Shown here: one piece after another, positions 9,470 through 18,392 of the stretch | Layout of the letters: the number at the start of each line of letters is the position of its first letter | How positions within the stretch are numbered: the first letter of the stretch is position 1 | Assembly (NCBI RefSeq): GCF_003054285.1 | Contig: NZ_QBKS01000001.1 | Location: 558,001 to 622,000, forward strand | Reading direction: 5' to 3' | DNA: 64,000 nucleotides | Source: Litoreibacter ponti | GTDB lineage: Bacteria > Pseudomonadota > Alphaproteobacteria > Rhodobacterales > Rhodobacteraceae | The notes under the pieces: generated by a model | Told to the model about the DNA's origin: nothing | Database searches by the model: none | The model's input: only the letters and a program-made list of their open reading frames with translations | Translations under genes and position numbers: made by a program

Positions 9470-9786
9470 GGATGCGTCCTTCGGTGCGATTACCTGCCTC
9501 CACGGTTCCAGATTCGCATGGGCGCGGCTTTTCTCACTGCGACCCCCGCAGCGCGCCATGGGTCGCAAATTGCCCAAACCGGGTGGCTCGGTCGGTGGGT
9601 TCCCGCCACTGCGCCCCGTGCGCATTTTTTGGGCAATCTCGTGCCGGGACGGATAAGCCAAAATGGCAAGCGGTAGCGCGTTTTTGGCACAAATCCGACA
9701 ATGCCTAACGATCGGTGCGGGCAGAGGGCATGTATCCTTCAGCGACCGCCCTGACGGCGGCGCGTAACCAAAAACGGAGAGAGTCT
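9470..9786. other. Divergent intergenic region with long inverted repeat
   Basis: This 317-bp gap separates the Rieske gene from the divergent EF-hand gene. It has no convincing gene. A perfect 10-bp inverted repeat, ATTGCCCAAA (9569-9578) and TTTGGGCAAT (9628-9637), is separated by 49 bp and could be a looped operator or chance. A short hairpin (CCGCC/GGCGG) lies just before the EF-hand ribosome binding site. Confidence 0.45.
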
Positions 9787-10023
9787 ATGAAAACCGCTCT
9801 TATCGCACTGACCACCGCAACCTTTGTGGGTACCGCAGCCTTTGCCGCTGTGGCTGATCTGGACAGCGACGGGGACGGCGTCGTCTCCTTCACCGAGATG
9901 CTGGCCAGCTACCCGACCCTGACCGAAGAAGGGTTCAGCGCCATCGACACCAATGGCGATGGCGTGGTGGATGAAGAGGAAATGACGGCAGCCACCGAAG
10001 GCGGCCTGATCCCCGAAGCCTAA
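9787..10023 (+). CDS. Secreted EF-hand calcium-binding protein
   Basis: A 78-residue precursor with an N-terminal signal peptide (MKTALIALTTATFVGTAAFA) and two EF-hand loops: DSDGDGVVSFTE near residues 25-36 and DTNGDGVVDEEE near 56-67. Both keep the acidic or oxygen ligands at loop positions 1, 3, 5, 9 and 12, so both should bind Ca2+. The mature part is acidic and probably periplasmic. The ATG at 9787 follows GGAGAG; the frame upstream is open but has no such site. It may buffer calcium or act in signalling; nothing nearby decides this. It is divergent from the Rieske oxygenase. Confidence 0.88.
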   Translation: MKTALIALTTATFVGTAAFAAVADLDSDGDGVVSFTEMLASYPTLTEEGFSAIDTNGDGVVDEEEMTAATEGGLIPEA

Positions 10024-10130
10024 AGCCTTAGGTTTGGCCCTGCGCCCCCAAATGTGCAGGGCCATTCAGGTCCGTCTTCACGCCATTGTTCGATCTGCCT
10101 CGGGCGGCGTGGAGGCGGGCCTTTTGCGTC

Positions 10131-10694
10131 CTACTCAGGCCCGCGCGAGAGCGCCGCAACTCCGGTGCGCGCCTGCTCGATCAGCCCCAGGGGACGCATG
10201 AGTTCGGCGAAGGCGTCGATCTTCTCGGACGTGCCGGTCATTTCGAACACGAACGACTCCAACGTGCTATCCACCACATTTGCGCGGAAAATCTCGGCCA
10301 GGCGCAGCGCCTCGATCCGCTCGTTGCCGGTGCCTGCAACCTTGAACAGGGCCAGCTCGCGCTCGACACTTGCGCCTTCCTCGGTCAGGTCGTGCACGTC
10401 ATGCACCGGGACCATGCGCTCCAGCTGCGCCTTGATCTGCGTGATTACGGCGGGCGTGCCGGAGGTCACGATGGTGATGCGCGAGCGGTGCCCTTCATGG
10501 TCCACCTCGGCCACGGTCAGACTTTCGATGTTGTAGCCCCGGCCCGAAAACAACCCGATGACCCGTGCTAGAACCCCCGCTTCGTTAGTGACGAGGACCG
10601 CCAAAGTGTGCCGCTCGATGATGTCGGCATTGGGGTCCTTGAGGTCATAGGCCGAATGTTTCGACGTGCCTTTTTTGATCTTGAGCGGGGACAT
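10131..10694 (-). CDS. ilvH: Acetolactate synthase small (regulatory) subunit
   Basis: IlvH binds the catalytic IlvB/IlvI subunit, raises its activity and confers valine feedback inhibition in the first common step of branched-chain amino acid synthesis. The 187-residue protein has the ACT domain after a short basic leader (HTLAVLVTNEAGVLARVIGLF and GYNIESLTVAEV, residues about 29-60) and the usual C-terminal domain. A purine-rich AGGAAAGAGAG precedes the ATG at 10694. It is the last gene of the minus-strand operon leader peptide-ilvB-unknown-ilvH. Confidence 0.96.
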   Translation of the reverse strand: MSPLKIKKGTSKHSAYDLKDPNADIIERHTLAVLVTNEAGVLARVIGLFSGRGYNIESLTVAEVDHEGHRSRITIVTSGTPAVITQIKAQLERMVPVHDVHDLTEEGASVERELALFKVAGTGNERIEALRLAEIFRANVVDSTLESFVFEMTGTSEKIDAFAELMRPLGLIEQARTGVAALSRGPE

Positions 10695-10709
10695 GGGGCT
10701 CTCTCTTTC

Positions 10710-11057
10710 CTAGCGAATGTCGATCACCGGGGTGCCGGTGCTGGCGGGGTAGCCCGCCTTGGTCAAAAGGGTCAACCGCAGCGGATCGCGGGCGGCTTTG
10801 GCGAGGCAGATGGCCTCTGGCTTCAAGGTGACGGGCGCGCCGTCAATGTCGATGCGGTCGGCGAAGTGCAGCACCTGCGCCTCGCCCTCCGTGTTGGTCG
10901 CCGTGACCGTGTAGCTTGCCTCCAGCGGCTCGACGCAGACCTCCACGGCCTCCGTAAAGCTGAGCTCCTGCTGCCAGACGTCCCGGTTCAGATCGTAATC
11001 CGGCACGACCATCGGGGGCAGGGAGGCCGCGAAGAGCGAGGTGAACCACTCCCACAT
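10710..11057 (-). CDS. Hypothetical protein between ilvB and ilvH
   Basis: A 115-residue protein of unknown family. It starts with a short amphipathic or hydrophobic segment (MWEWFTSLFAASLPP) and continues as a probable all-beta domain (LEASYTVTATNTEGEAQVLHFADRIDI). Two cysteines (near residues 41 and 83) might pair if the protein is exported, though the N-terminus is a weak signal peptide. It sits 6 bp after the ilvB stop and 15 bp before ilvH, so all three are almost surely one transcript. The position suggests an accessory role or simply a hitch-hiking gene. I see no catalytic motif. Confidence 0.7.
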   Translation of the reverse strand: MWEWFTSLFAASLPPMVVPDYDLNRDVWQQELSFTEAVEVCVEPLEASYTVTATNTEGEAQVLHFADRIDIDGAPVTLKPEAICLAKAARDPLRLTLLTKAGYPASTGTPVIDIR

Positions 11058-11063
11058 CGAAAT

Positions 11064-12824
<1,761 letters not shown>

Positions 12825-12861
12825 CGTGCTGTCCTTCACGTCTCTCGTTTCATCTGCTCAC

Positions 12862-12889
12862 AAAAAAGCCCCCGTCGTTTGGCGGGGGC
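12862..12889 (-). terminator. Attenuator terminator in the ilv leader
   Basis: On the minus strand a 7-bp stem, GCCCCCG with CGGGGGC (12868-12889), is followed by TTTTTT (12862-12867). It lies between the leader peptide and ilvB, so it can only serve as an attenuator. Seven bases at the end of the leader ORF (GCATGGG) can pair with CCCATGC just ahead of the terminator, suggesting alternative folds. Confidence 0.8.
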
Positions 12890-12915
12890 GCATGGGGTAC
12901 CGTTATGGCGTGTCG

Positions 12916-12963
12916 CTACCGACCCATGCACCGTTTTCCTAGAATGACGACTACGTTGTTCAC
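12916..12963 (-). CDS. ilv operon leader peptide (15 aa)
   Basis: The minus strand encodes MNNVVVILGKRCMGR starting with GTG at 12963 and ending with TAG. AAAGGAG lies 6 bp before the start. The peptide carries five consecutive branched-chain codons (three Val, one Ile, one Leu) and is followed by a rho-independent terminator and then ilvB. This is the classical layout of ribosome-mediated attenuation: stalling at Val/Ile/Leu codons when charged tRNAs are short would favour read-through. The leader is too short for automatic gene finding. Similar leaders are known for proteobacterial branched-chain operons. Confidence 0.85.
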   Translation of the reverse strand: MNNVVVILGKRCMGR

Positions 12964-12988
12964 GCCGTGCTCCTTTGCAAGTGCGCAG

Positions 12989-13016
12989 ACATTATCAACA
13001 GGGGCAGAGGGGTCAA
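12989..13016 (-). promoter_or_regulatory. Predicted sigma-70-type promoter of the ilv operon
   Basis: On the minus strand TTGACC (13011-13016) and TAATGT (12989-12994) are separated by 16 bp. Transcription would start near 12982, about 20 nt before the leader peptide start codon. The position fits the leader and attenuator downstream. Confidence 0.55.
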
Positions 13017-13118
13017 CAGGCAAAAGGCTGAATTTTCTGTCTCGTGGCGCGATTTTTGGGTATTTTTGTTTCGTGAGAGGTGTGGAATGGGGAAGGATTG
13101 CAAAATGAGGGGCGCATC

Positions 13119-13502
13119 ATGGCGGAAATGACTCAGATTACCCCGTTCATCTACTGCCGTGATCTCGAGGCGCAGCGACACTTCTTTGAGCGGATTCTGG
13201 GCTTCACCTGCGGATTTCAGGCGGACAATTACGCGTTTCTGCGCCGGGACCGGGTCGCGGTGCGTCTGCTCGAAGTTGACTTCGACCTGAGCGATGAGCG
13301 GCGAGAACAAATGGTCTATATCGACGTCGATGATGTGGATGCGCTTTGGGCCGAGCTGGAACCTGCGCTGTCCACCTTGCCCGAGGGCCGGGTGCGCCCA
13401 CCTTTTAATCAGCCCTACAACCAGCGCGAGTTCCACGTGAAAGACGAAGGGGCTTGCCTTTTATTCTTCGGCATGGCTCACCCTTTCCCCGGAGACAGCT
13501 AA
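13119..13502 (+). CDS. VOC (glyoxalase/bleomycin-resistance fold) family protein
   Basis: A 127-residue single-domain protein of the vicinal oxygen chelate superfamily. It has the pattern of a paired beta-alpha-beta-beta-beta fold: TPFIYCRDLEAQRHFFERILGF at the start (with the second half near residue 62, VYIDVDDVDALWAELE) and a C-terminal strand DEGACLLFFG. Members are metal-dependent lyases, dioxygenases or drug-binding proteins; no specific activity is assigned. I used ATG 13119 (after GAGGGG). It is followed 10 bp later by two Lin0512 genes and then an alpha/beta hydrolase, all on the plus strand, so these four may form one operon. Confidence 0.8.
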   Translation: MAEMTQITPFIYCRDLEAQRHFFERILGFTCGFQADNYAFLRRDRVAVRLLEVDFDLSDERREQMVYIDVDDVDALWAELEPALSTLPEGRVRPPFNQPYNQREFHVKDEGACLLFFGMAHPFPGDS

Positions 13503-13512
13503 CGGGGGCGAG

Positions 13513-13860
13513 ATGGCCAAAACACGCATGATCCACGAGTTCGGCATGGGCACGTCCCTGCGCCGCCGCGACTATACAGAGGCCGCGTCCCGCGCGATCA
13601 AGGACGCGTTGTGGCACAACTCGATCAACGTGGCGGAAGCGTTCGGCTTCGACAAATCCGACATGATCATCGACGTGGAGATCGGCGCGCAAGATCCCGA
13701 TGCGGTCGATGTGGATCAGCTGGTGGCCATCTTCCCTTACGGCCAGCCATCCATCACTGTGGGCCTTGGCGGGCTGGACGTGCCGAAACCCGACGGCTCC
13801 GGCGTGACGGTGATCGTGAATGCCGCCGTGATGGTCAGCTTCGATATGGAGCCCGCGTGA
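13513..13860 (+). CDS. Lin0512 family protein (first of two)
   Basis: A 115-residue protein resembling the uncharacterised Lin0512 family. It opens with HEFGMGTSLRRRDYTEAASRAIKDAL, which aligns well with the next gene product (LEMGTGNDLYGRDYTKAAKRAIQDAL), followed by a conserved-looking GLGGLDVPKPDGS segment. The two are tandem paralogues that share a TGATG overlap (stop and start share one base), so they are probably co-translated and may form a heteromer. No catalytic role is known to me. No signal peptide or membrane segment is seen. Confidence 0.75.
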   Translation: MAKTRMIHEFGMGTSLRRRDYTEAASRAIKDALWHNSINVAEAFGFDKSDMIIDVEIGAQDPDAVDVDQLVAIFPYGQPSITVGLGGLDVPKPDGSGVTVIVNAAVMVSFDMEPA

Positions 13861-14225
13861 TGGAACATCGCATCATTTTAGAGATGGGCACGGGCAACGA
13901 TCTGTACGGGCGCGACTATACCAAGGCCGCCAAACGCGCGATCCAGGACGCGCTGCACCATTCCTCCATCGTGCTGTTCAAGAGCCTTGGGATCGACCAT
14001 TCCGAGATGCGCGTGCAGGTCACCATCGGCGTGCAGAAGCCCGAGGAGCTGGACATTGATGCGCTCACCGCCGAGCTGCCCCGGGGCCGTGCGAAGGTGA
14101 CGGGCGTCAAGGGCGGGCTCGATGTGCACGACGCCGAGAACGACCAGACCCATGTCATTGCGACCGCGGCGATCGAGGCCTTCATCCCCGTGGACGCCGC
14201 CCAGTGGAAGCTGACCGCGCGGTGA
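13860..14225 (+). CDS. Lin0512 family protein (second of two)
   Basis: A 121-residue paralogue of the preceding protein, with the same N-terminal GTGNDLYGRDYTKAAKRAIQDAL block, a central VTIGVQKPEELD, and GVKGGLDVHDAEN in the position of the partner's GGLDVPKPDGS. The ATG shares its A with the TGA of the upstream gene. It is followed after 37 bp by an alpha/beta hydrolase gene. Family assignment rests on pattern recognition; biochemical function is unknown to me. Confidence 0.75.
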   Translation: MEHRIILEMGTGNDLYGRDYTKAAKRAIQDALHHSSIVLFKSLGIDHSEMRVQVTIGVQKPEELDIDALTAELPRGRAKVTGVKGGLDVHDAENDQTHVIATAAIEAFIPVDAAQWKLTAR

Positions 14226-14262
14226 GCCGAACGGCTGCAACGGGCGAGGCTAGGGGGCGCTG

Positions 14263-15072
14263 ATGGACGATCGCGCGCCGGATTTTCTGGTCGAGTACCG
14301 CAGCACACTCGTGGCGGGCGAGAAGGTGCCGCTGCATCTGGAGATTTTCGCGCCGGATGTCCGCTCAGTCGGCACCGTGCTGTTCTTTCATTCCGGGGGC
14401 TTTATGGGCGGCTCTTACCGGGCCGGGCGCAAACTGGCGCGTGATGCCGTGGCGCAGGATCTGACGTTTGTCTCCGTGGAGTACCGACTGAAGGCCAAGC
14501 TTGACGCGCTCACCTCTGACTGGGCGCCGCAGGTGCTGGAGCGTCAAGCGAGCAGCCCCAAAGCTTTTAAGCTGGCCCGCCGGTTTTCCACCGCCCCGGC
14601 GCTGGCGGCAACGGAGGACGGACTAGCCGCGCTTCGCTGGATCGAGGAGAACCGCCTGCAATACGGGCTGGGTGCAGCGCGGCAGGCGATCCTCGGTATC
14701 TCGGCGGGCGGCATCGTTGCCGCGAATATGAGCTTTCTTGCCCCCGCGATGGGGGTGGCGCGCCCGCCGGTCTCCGCCGTCTCGATCCTGTCCGGCGCGC
14801 TGCCGAACCTGTCCCTGTGCGATCTGTCCCGCGGCCCCGCGCTGCAATGGCTGCACGGGCGCGGCGATGAGCGGGTGTCGGTCAACTCGGCGATCGCCGT
14901 AGCCGATGAGGCCGAGGGACGCGCGCCGCCGACGGATATGCGGGTGTTTGAGACCAAGCAGCACGGGGTGTGGCTCTACCGCAGGCGCGGGTTGCCGGGT
15001 AGCAGCCAAGCCAAGCGGCGGTCAGAGTTCTGGACCTTCCTGCGCGATAACATTGCGTTGGACGAACTGTAG
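14263..15072 (+). CDS. Alpha/beta hydrolase (HSL-like esterase)
   Basis: A 269-residue serine hydrolase of the alpha/beta fold. The oxyanion-hole region FFHSGGFMGG (near residues 42-51) has HSGG where the hormone-sensitive lipase group has HGGG. The nucleophile elbow is GISAGG (near 145-150). A downstream aspartate (GRGDERV, near 206) and histidine (KQHGVW, near 229) fit the rest of the triad. No signal peptide is present, so it is cytosolic. The substrate is probably a small acyl ester. It is the last gene of the possible VOC-Lin0512-Lin0512-hydrolase operon and ends before a bidirectional terminator. Confidence 0.82.
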   Translation: MDDRAPDFLVEYRSTLVAGEKVPLHLEIFAPDVRSVGTVLFFHSGGFMGGSYRAGRKLARDAVAQDLTFVSVEYRLKAKLDALTSDWAPQVLERQASSPKAFKLARRFSTAPALAATEDGLAALRWIEENRLQYGLGAARQAILGISAGGIVAANMSFLAPAMGVARPPVSAVSILSGALPNLSLCDLSRGPALQWLHGRGDERVSVNSAIAVADEAEGRAPPTDMRVFETKQHGVWLYRRRGLPGSSQAKRRSEFWTFLRDNIALDEL

Positions 15073-15148
15073 GGTGCGATACGGGAGCCTTTCGGGGCGC
15101 TCATCTGTGCCGCGCTGCCATGGATTTGCAGCTTAAGTCGCAAAGCAA

Positions 15149-15176
15149 AAAAGCCGCACCCCAGGGGCGCGGCTTT
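15149..15176. terminator. Bidirectional terminator
   Basis: AAGCCGC and GCGGCTT arms, extended inward by CCCC/GGGG, form a stem at about 15151-15175. It is flanked by a run of A on the left and T on the right, so it can terminate the hydrolase operon from the left and the VPLPA-CTERM gene from the right. Confidence 0.75.
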
Positions 15177-15197
15177 TCCATCATCACCGGAGATGGT

Positions 15198-15953
15198 TCA
15201 GCTTTTCTGACGACGACGCAGAAGTGCCAATCCGCCAAAGCCCGCAAGAAGCAGCGGCAGCGAGGCGGGCAGTGGGACGGGGTTTACAGGCGGCTCTTCG
15301 GTCCTCTCGACATTGAATGTCAGGGTATAGTCCAACCCACTTACGCACTGAGGGCTTACGCCCGGGTTGGCAGGGACATAAGTAAACCCACAAGTGGTCT
15401 GACCATTGAAGAGGTTGCTGTAAACCCCCGGCCCCCGTGGATCGAAGGCAGGTGCAGTATACTGCGCCGGTCCAACATCGAATGTGCTACCCACCATATT
15501 CGCTTCAATGTTCTCAAGCTGGAAAATCGTTGGGGTATCGTCACTTTCTTCAACGGTCCAAATCGGTGCGTTTGCTCCGGATGTGCTTTGTGCAAGGAAG
15601 CCGCTGGGCACATTGAAAATGTTGGGCGCTTGAATGCTCGGGAGGTTCGTGGCCCAATCTAGCGTGGCGCCAACCAATTGAAATCCTGCCAAGATTTCTA
15701 TCAGGAACACATCGGCCGTGTCAGTCGGTGCGTTTATTGAGCCTGAAAAAGTGTTGGCACCTTCGACTAACCTGAATAAACCGACCTGCTCTAGTCCGCC
15801 AAGAGTATCGTAATCGCCAGCTGGCAACCCATCCTCGGCCGCAATTGTCGCCTCATCAAAGGATCCGCTATATGGAACGATTGCAGGCACAGGACTTGCA
15901 TAGGCAGCGGCCGCCGTCAGCGACATGGCAATTGCAGAAAAGAGAATTTTCAT
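15198..15953 (-). CDS. VPLPA-CTERM sorting-domain protein
   Basis: A 251-residue exported protein with a signal peptide (MKILFSAIAMSLTAAAAYA) and a C-terminal sorting module of the PEP-CTERM class: VPLPA, a short hydrophobic helix, then the basic end RRRQKS. Such proteins are thought to be processed by an exosortase-type enzyme and delivered to the outer surface or exopolysaccharide; no exosortase lies in this window. The middle is acidic, low in lysine, and likely beta-rich, with CGFTYVPANPGVSPQC suggesting one disulfide. ATG 15953 follows GGAAGG. Codon use is less G+C-rich than the flanks, which fits a surface protein that changes quickly. Confidence 0.88.
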   Translation of the reverse strand: MKILFSAIAMSLTAAAAYASPVPAIVPYSGSFDEATIAAEDGLPAGDYDTLGGLEQVGLFRLVEGANTFSGSINAPTDTADVFLIEILAGFQLVGATLDWATNLPSIQAPNIFNVPSGFLAQSTSGANAPIWTVEESDDTPTIFQLENIEANMVGSTFDVGPAQYTAPAFDPRGPGVYSNLFNGQTTCGFTYVPANPGVSPQCVSGLDYTLTFNVERTEEPPVNPVPLPASLPLLLAGFGGLALLRRRQKS

Positions 15954-16104
15954 TGTTAGCCTTCCCAAAACAGGCCCCCTCAGTGGCGGGCCCTACTCGC
16001 AACTCGATAGAGCAAATAGTCAACAAAGTAAAATTTGGCCTGCAAATTCGCCTCTACCCCGGGGGAGTCGTAGACAATGCTCGCAAGGGGAGCCCATTGT
16101 CGCC

Positions 16105-16749
16105 TCAAAACTCCACACCCGTGCCCTGCAACACCCCATGCTCCATCGCATATCGGGTCAGCCCGGCGGTGGAGTTGATGCCGAGCTTGCGCTTGATGTT
16201 CTTGCGGTGGGTCTCGACCGTGTGCACGGAGATGTCGAGCTCGGCCGCGACCTCCTTGTTCGAGCGGCCTTGGGCCAGCTGCAACAGGATCGTCTGCTCG
16301 CGGGCGGTGAGAACCTCCCGCCCGTCGGAGGTCTTGGGGGACAGGGACGCGGTCGCGCCGCCGCACAGATAGGTCTCGCCGCGCATCACGGCCTGAATGG
16401 CTGTGTGGATTTCCTCGGTCGGGACATCTTTCAGCAGGTAGCCCTTGGCCCCGTGGGACATGGCGGTGGAGACATATTCCGGCGCGTCATGCATCGACAG
16501 GATCAGGATGCGGGTGCCCGGGTTCTGTTCCAGCAGGATCTCGGTCGCCGACAGGCCACCCAGCTGCGGCATGTTCAGGTCCATCAAGATCACATCGGGG
16601 GCCAGTTCCTCCACCCGGTCGACGACTTCCTGCCCGTTGCTGAGCGTGCCGAGCACCTCGATATCGTCGTAGCTTTCGAGGATGGCGCAGATGCCGTCGG
16701 CCACCATCGGGTGGTCGTCTACGATAATGACGCGGATCGGTCGGGTCAT
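16105..16749 (-). CDS. NarL/FixJ-type response regulator
   Basis: A 214-residue two-component regulator. The receiver domain has the acidic pair DD (11-12), phospho-acceptor D57 (VILMDLNMP), and lysine in GYLLKDVP (near 107). The C-terminal LuxR-type helix-turn-helix (LTAREQTILLQLAQGRSNKE... then VHTVETHRKNIKRKLG) starts near 145. It overlaps the kinase gene by four bases (ATGA at 16746-16749), so the pair is co-translated. The pair is divergent from TRAP transporter genes, a layout like dctSR/dctPQM, which suggests it controls organic-acid uptake. Confidence 0.92.
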   Translation of the reverse strand: MTRPIRVIIVDDHPMVADGICAILESYDDIEVLGTLSNGQEVVDRVEELAPDVILMDLNMPQLGGLSATEILLEQNPGTRILILSMHDAPEYVSTAMSHGAKGYLLKDVPTEEIHTAIQAVMRGETYLCGGATASLSPKTSDGREVLTAREQTILLQLAQGRSNKEVAAELDISVHTVETHRKNIKRKLGINSTAGLTRYAMEHGVLQGTGVEF

Positions 16750-18173
16750 GCGGATTTCCTCGTGGTCTTCGGGTCGCGCTCGGTCTTCGGCGACAGCATA
16801 TGCGACAGCGGGACGGAAGCTTCAATGATCGTTCCGTCCTGGCTCGACAACACCCGCAGGGTGCCACCCAGCTGGTCGATCCGCTCTTGCATGTTGCGCA
16901 GGCCCAGTCCGCTTGAGCGATCACTGTCGATGCCGCGCCCGTTGTCCTGCACCCGCATCGTGGCGCCCTGGCGGTGGCCGGAGACCTCGATCGTCACGCG
17001 GCTCGCCTCGGCGTGGCGCTCGACATTGGTCAGCGCCTCTTGCGCGATGCGGTAGAGCGCGATCTTGGCATCCTTGTCGAGCCTGTTGCGGAACACGACG
17101 GTCTGAAACTCGGTCTCGATCCCGGTGCGCTCCGCAAAGGCATCCACGAGTGATTTCAGGGCAGGGCCAAGGCCCAGATCATCCAGTACCCCGGGGCGCA
17201 GGTCCGAGGAGATGCGGCGCACCTCGTGGATCGCCTCGGTCAGCCCGCCGATCCCCTTGTCGAGGCTCTGGGATGCCTTCACATCGCCGCTCATCACCCG
17301 CTTTCTGGCCAGCTCCAGCGTGTAGCGGATGCCCACAAGGATCTGGCTGATACTGTCATGCAGCTCGCGGGCCACGCGGCCGCGCTCTTCTTCCTGCGTG
17401 TCGATGATCCGCTCGGTGAGCGCCCGGAGCTTGGCGTCGGCCAGCCGCCGCTCGCGCAGATTGAGCAGAAGGCCCGTGATGAAGACCCCAAGCAGGGCAA
17501 GGATCGTGATCAGCACGATATAGACGAAGGTGCGTTCGATGCGCGCCTGCGTCTCGGCACGTGCGGAGGCGACGGAGGCCAGCACGTCGTCGATGAAGAC
17601 GCCGGTGCCGACGGCCCATTGCCAGCTTTGAAAGCCGGTCACATAGGCCACCATCATCGCCTCTTCGCCGGTGGAAGGCTTGGGCCACAGGAACGTGTGG
17701 TAACCCGCTCCGCCGCGCGCGATTTCTATCAGCGGGTCCACAACCGGCGTGCCAAGGCTGTCGGTCAAGCCGCTGAGGTCCTGATTGATGTAGTCGGTCT
17801 GGCGCGGGTGCACGATCGCGCGGCCGTCGTAGTCGTAGACGAAGAAGAAACCTTCCTCGCCATAGATCATCGCCGACAGGATGTTGGCCACGCGTTGCTT
17901 GGCGGTCTCGTCGTCCGGGGCGGCGTTGCCGTAAATGTAGTAGAAGCCGTTGCGCGCCTGGGTGACGTAATTGCGCAGCTCTTCCTTCTTGGTCTCGATC
18001 AGGCGCGCCTCGAGCTGGCTGATTTCGTTCTCGGCCAGCTGGCGCGACTGGTTGGCCACGATCCATGCGATAGCGCCGACGGCAAGAATCAGGGGCAGGG
18101 TGGCCAGAAGGGTGATCTTCTGCCCATAGCTCAGCCGGATGCTGTCACGCCATGTCTGCGCCCTTGAGGCCAC
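16746..18173 (-). CDS. Cache-domain sensor histidine kinase (HisKA_3 type)
   Basis: A 475-residue membrane-bound kinase. Domains in order: transmembrane helix (about 21-40), extracytoplasmic single Cache domain (about 45-195, with FFFVYDYDGRAIVHP and GYHTFLWPKP), second transmembrane helix (about 215-237), HisKA_3 dimerisation domain with phospho-His H272 in RVARELHDSISQ, and a HATPase domain (NVERHAEASRV, QDNGRGID, GLGLRNMQERI). Cache domains of this type often bind small carboxylates. The apparent ATG at 18239 is unlikely: GTG 18173 has GGAGG 7 bp upstream. It is coupled to the NarL-type regulator and divergent from the TRAP operon, so I infer that it senses the transported acid. Confidence 0.92.
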   Translation of the reverse strand: MASRAQTWRDSIRLSYGQKITLLATLPLILAVGAIAWIVANQSRQLAENEISQLEARLIETKKEELRNYVTQARNGFYYIYGNAAPDDETAKQRVANILSAMIYGEEGFFFVYDYDGRAIVHPRQTDYINQDLSGLTDSLGTPVVDPLIEIARGGAGYHTFLWPKPSTGEEAMMVAYVTGFQSWQWAVGTGVFIDDVLASVASARAETQARIERTFVYIVLITILALLGVFITGLLLNLRERRLADAKLRALTERIIDTQEEERGRVARELHDSISQILVGIRYTLELARKRVMSGDVKASQSLDKGIGGLTEAIHEVRRISSDLRPGVLDDLGLGPALKSLVDAFAERTGIETEFQTVVFRNRLDKDAKIALYRIAQEALTNVERHAEASRVTIEVSGHRQGATMRVQDNGRGIDSDRSSGLGLRNMQERIDQLGGTLRVLSSQDGTIIEASVPLSHMLSPKTERDPKTTRKSA

Positions 18174-18392
18174 GAGGCTTCCTCCCTTTTCGACAATTAG
18201 GCGGGCCTGCGGGCCGCGGTCAATGCGCCGGGGCATCAAAAAATTGCGCCCAGGGGGCGGATTCAGGCCAAAACTACCGGGAACCGGGTATTTACAGCGC
18301 CGCTTGCATCTCTAGGGTCCGCGCTACGTACGGGAGAGTGCCCCGCCGCATCAGAATGGCCGGGCACACGTCTATCAATGGGAGGATACCAA

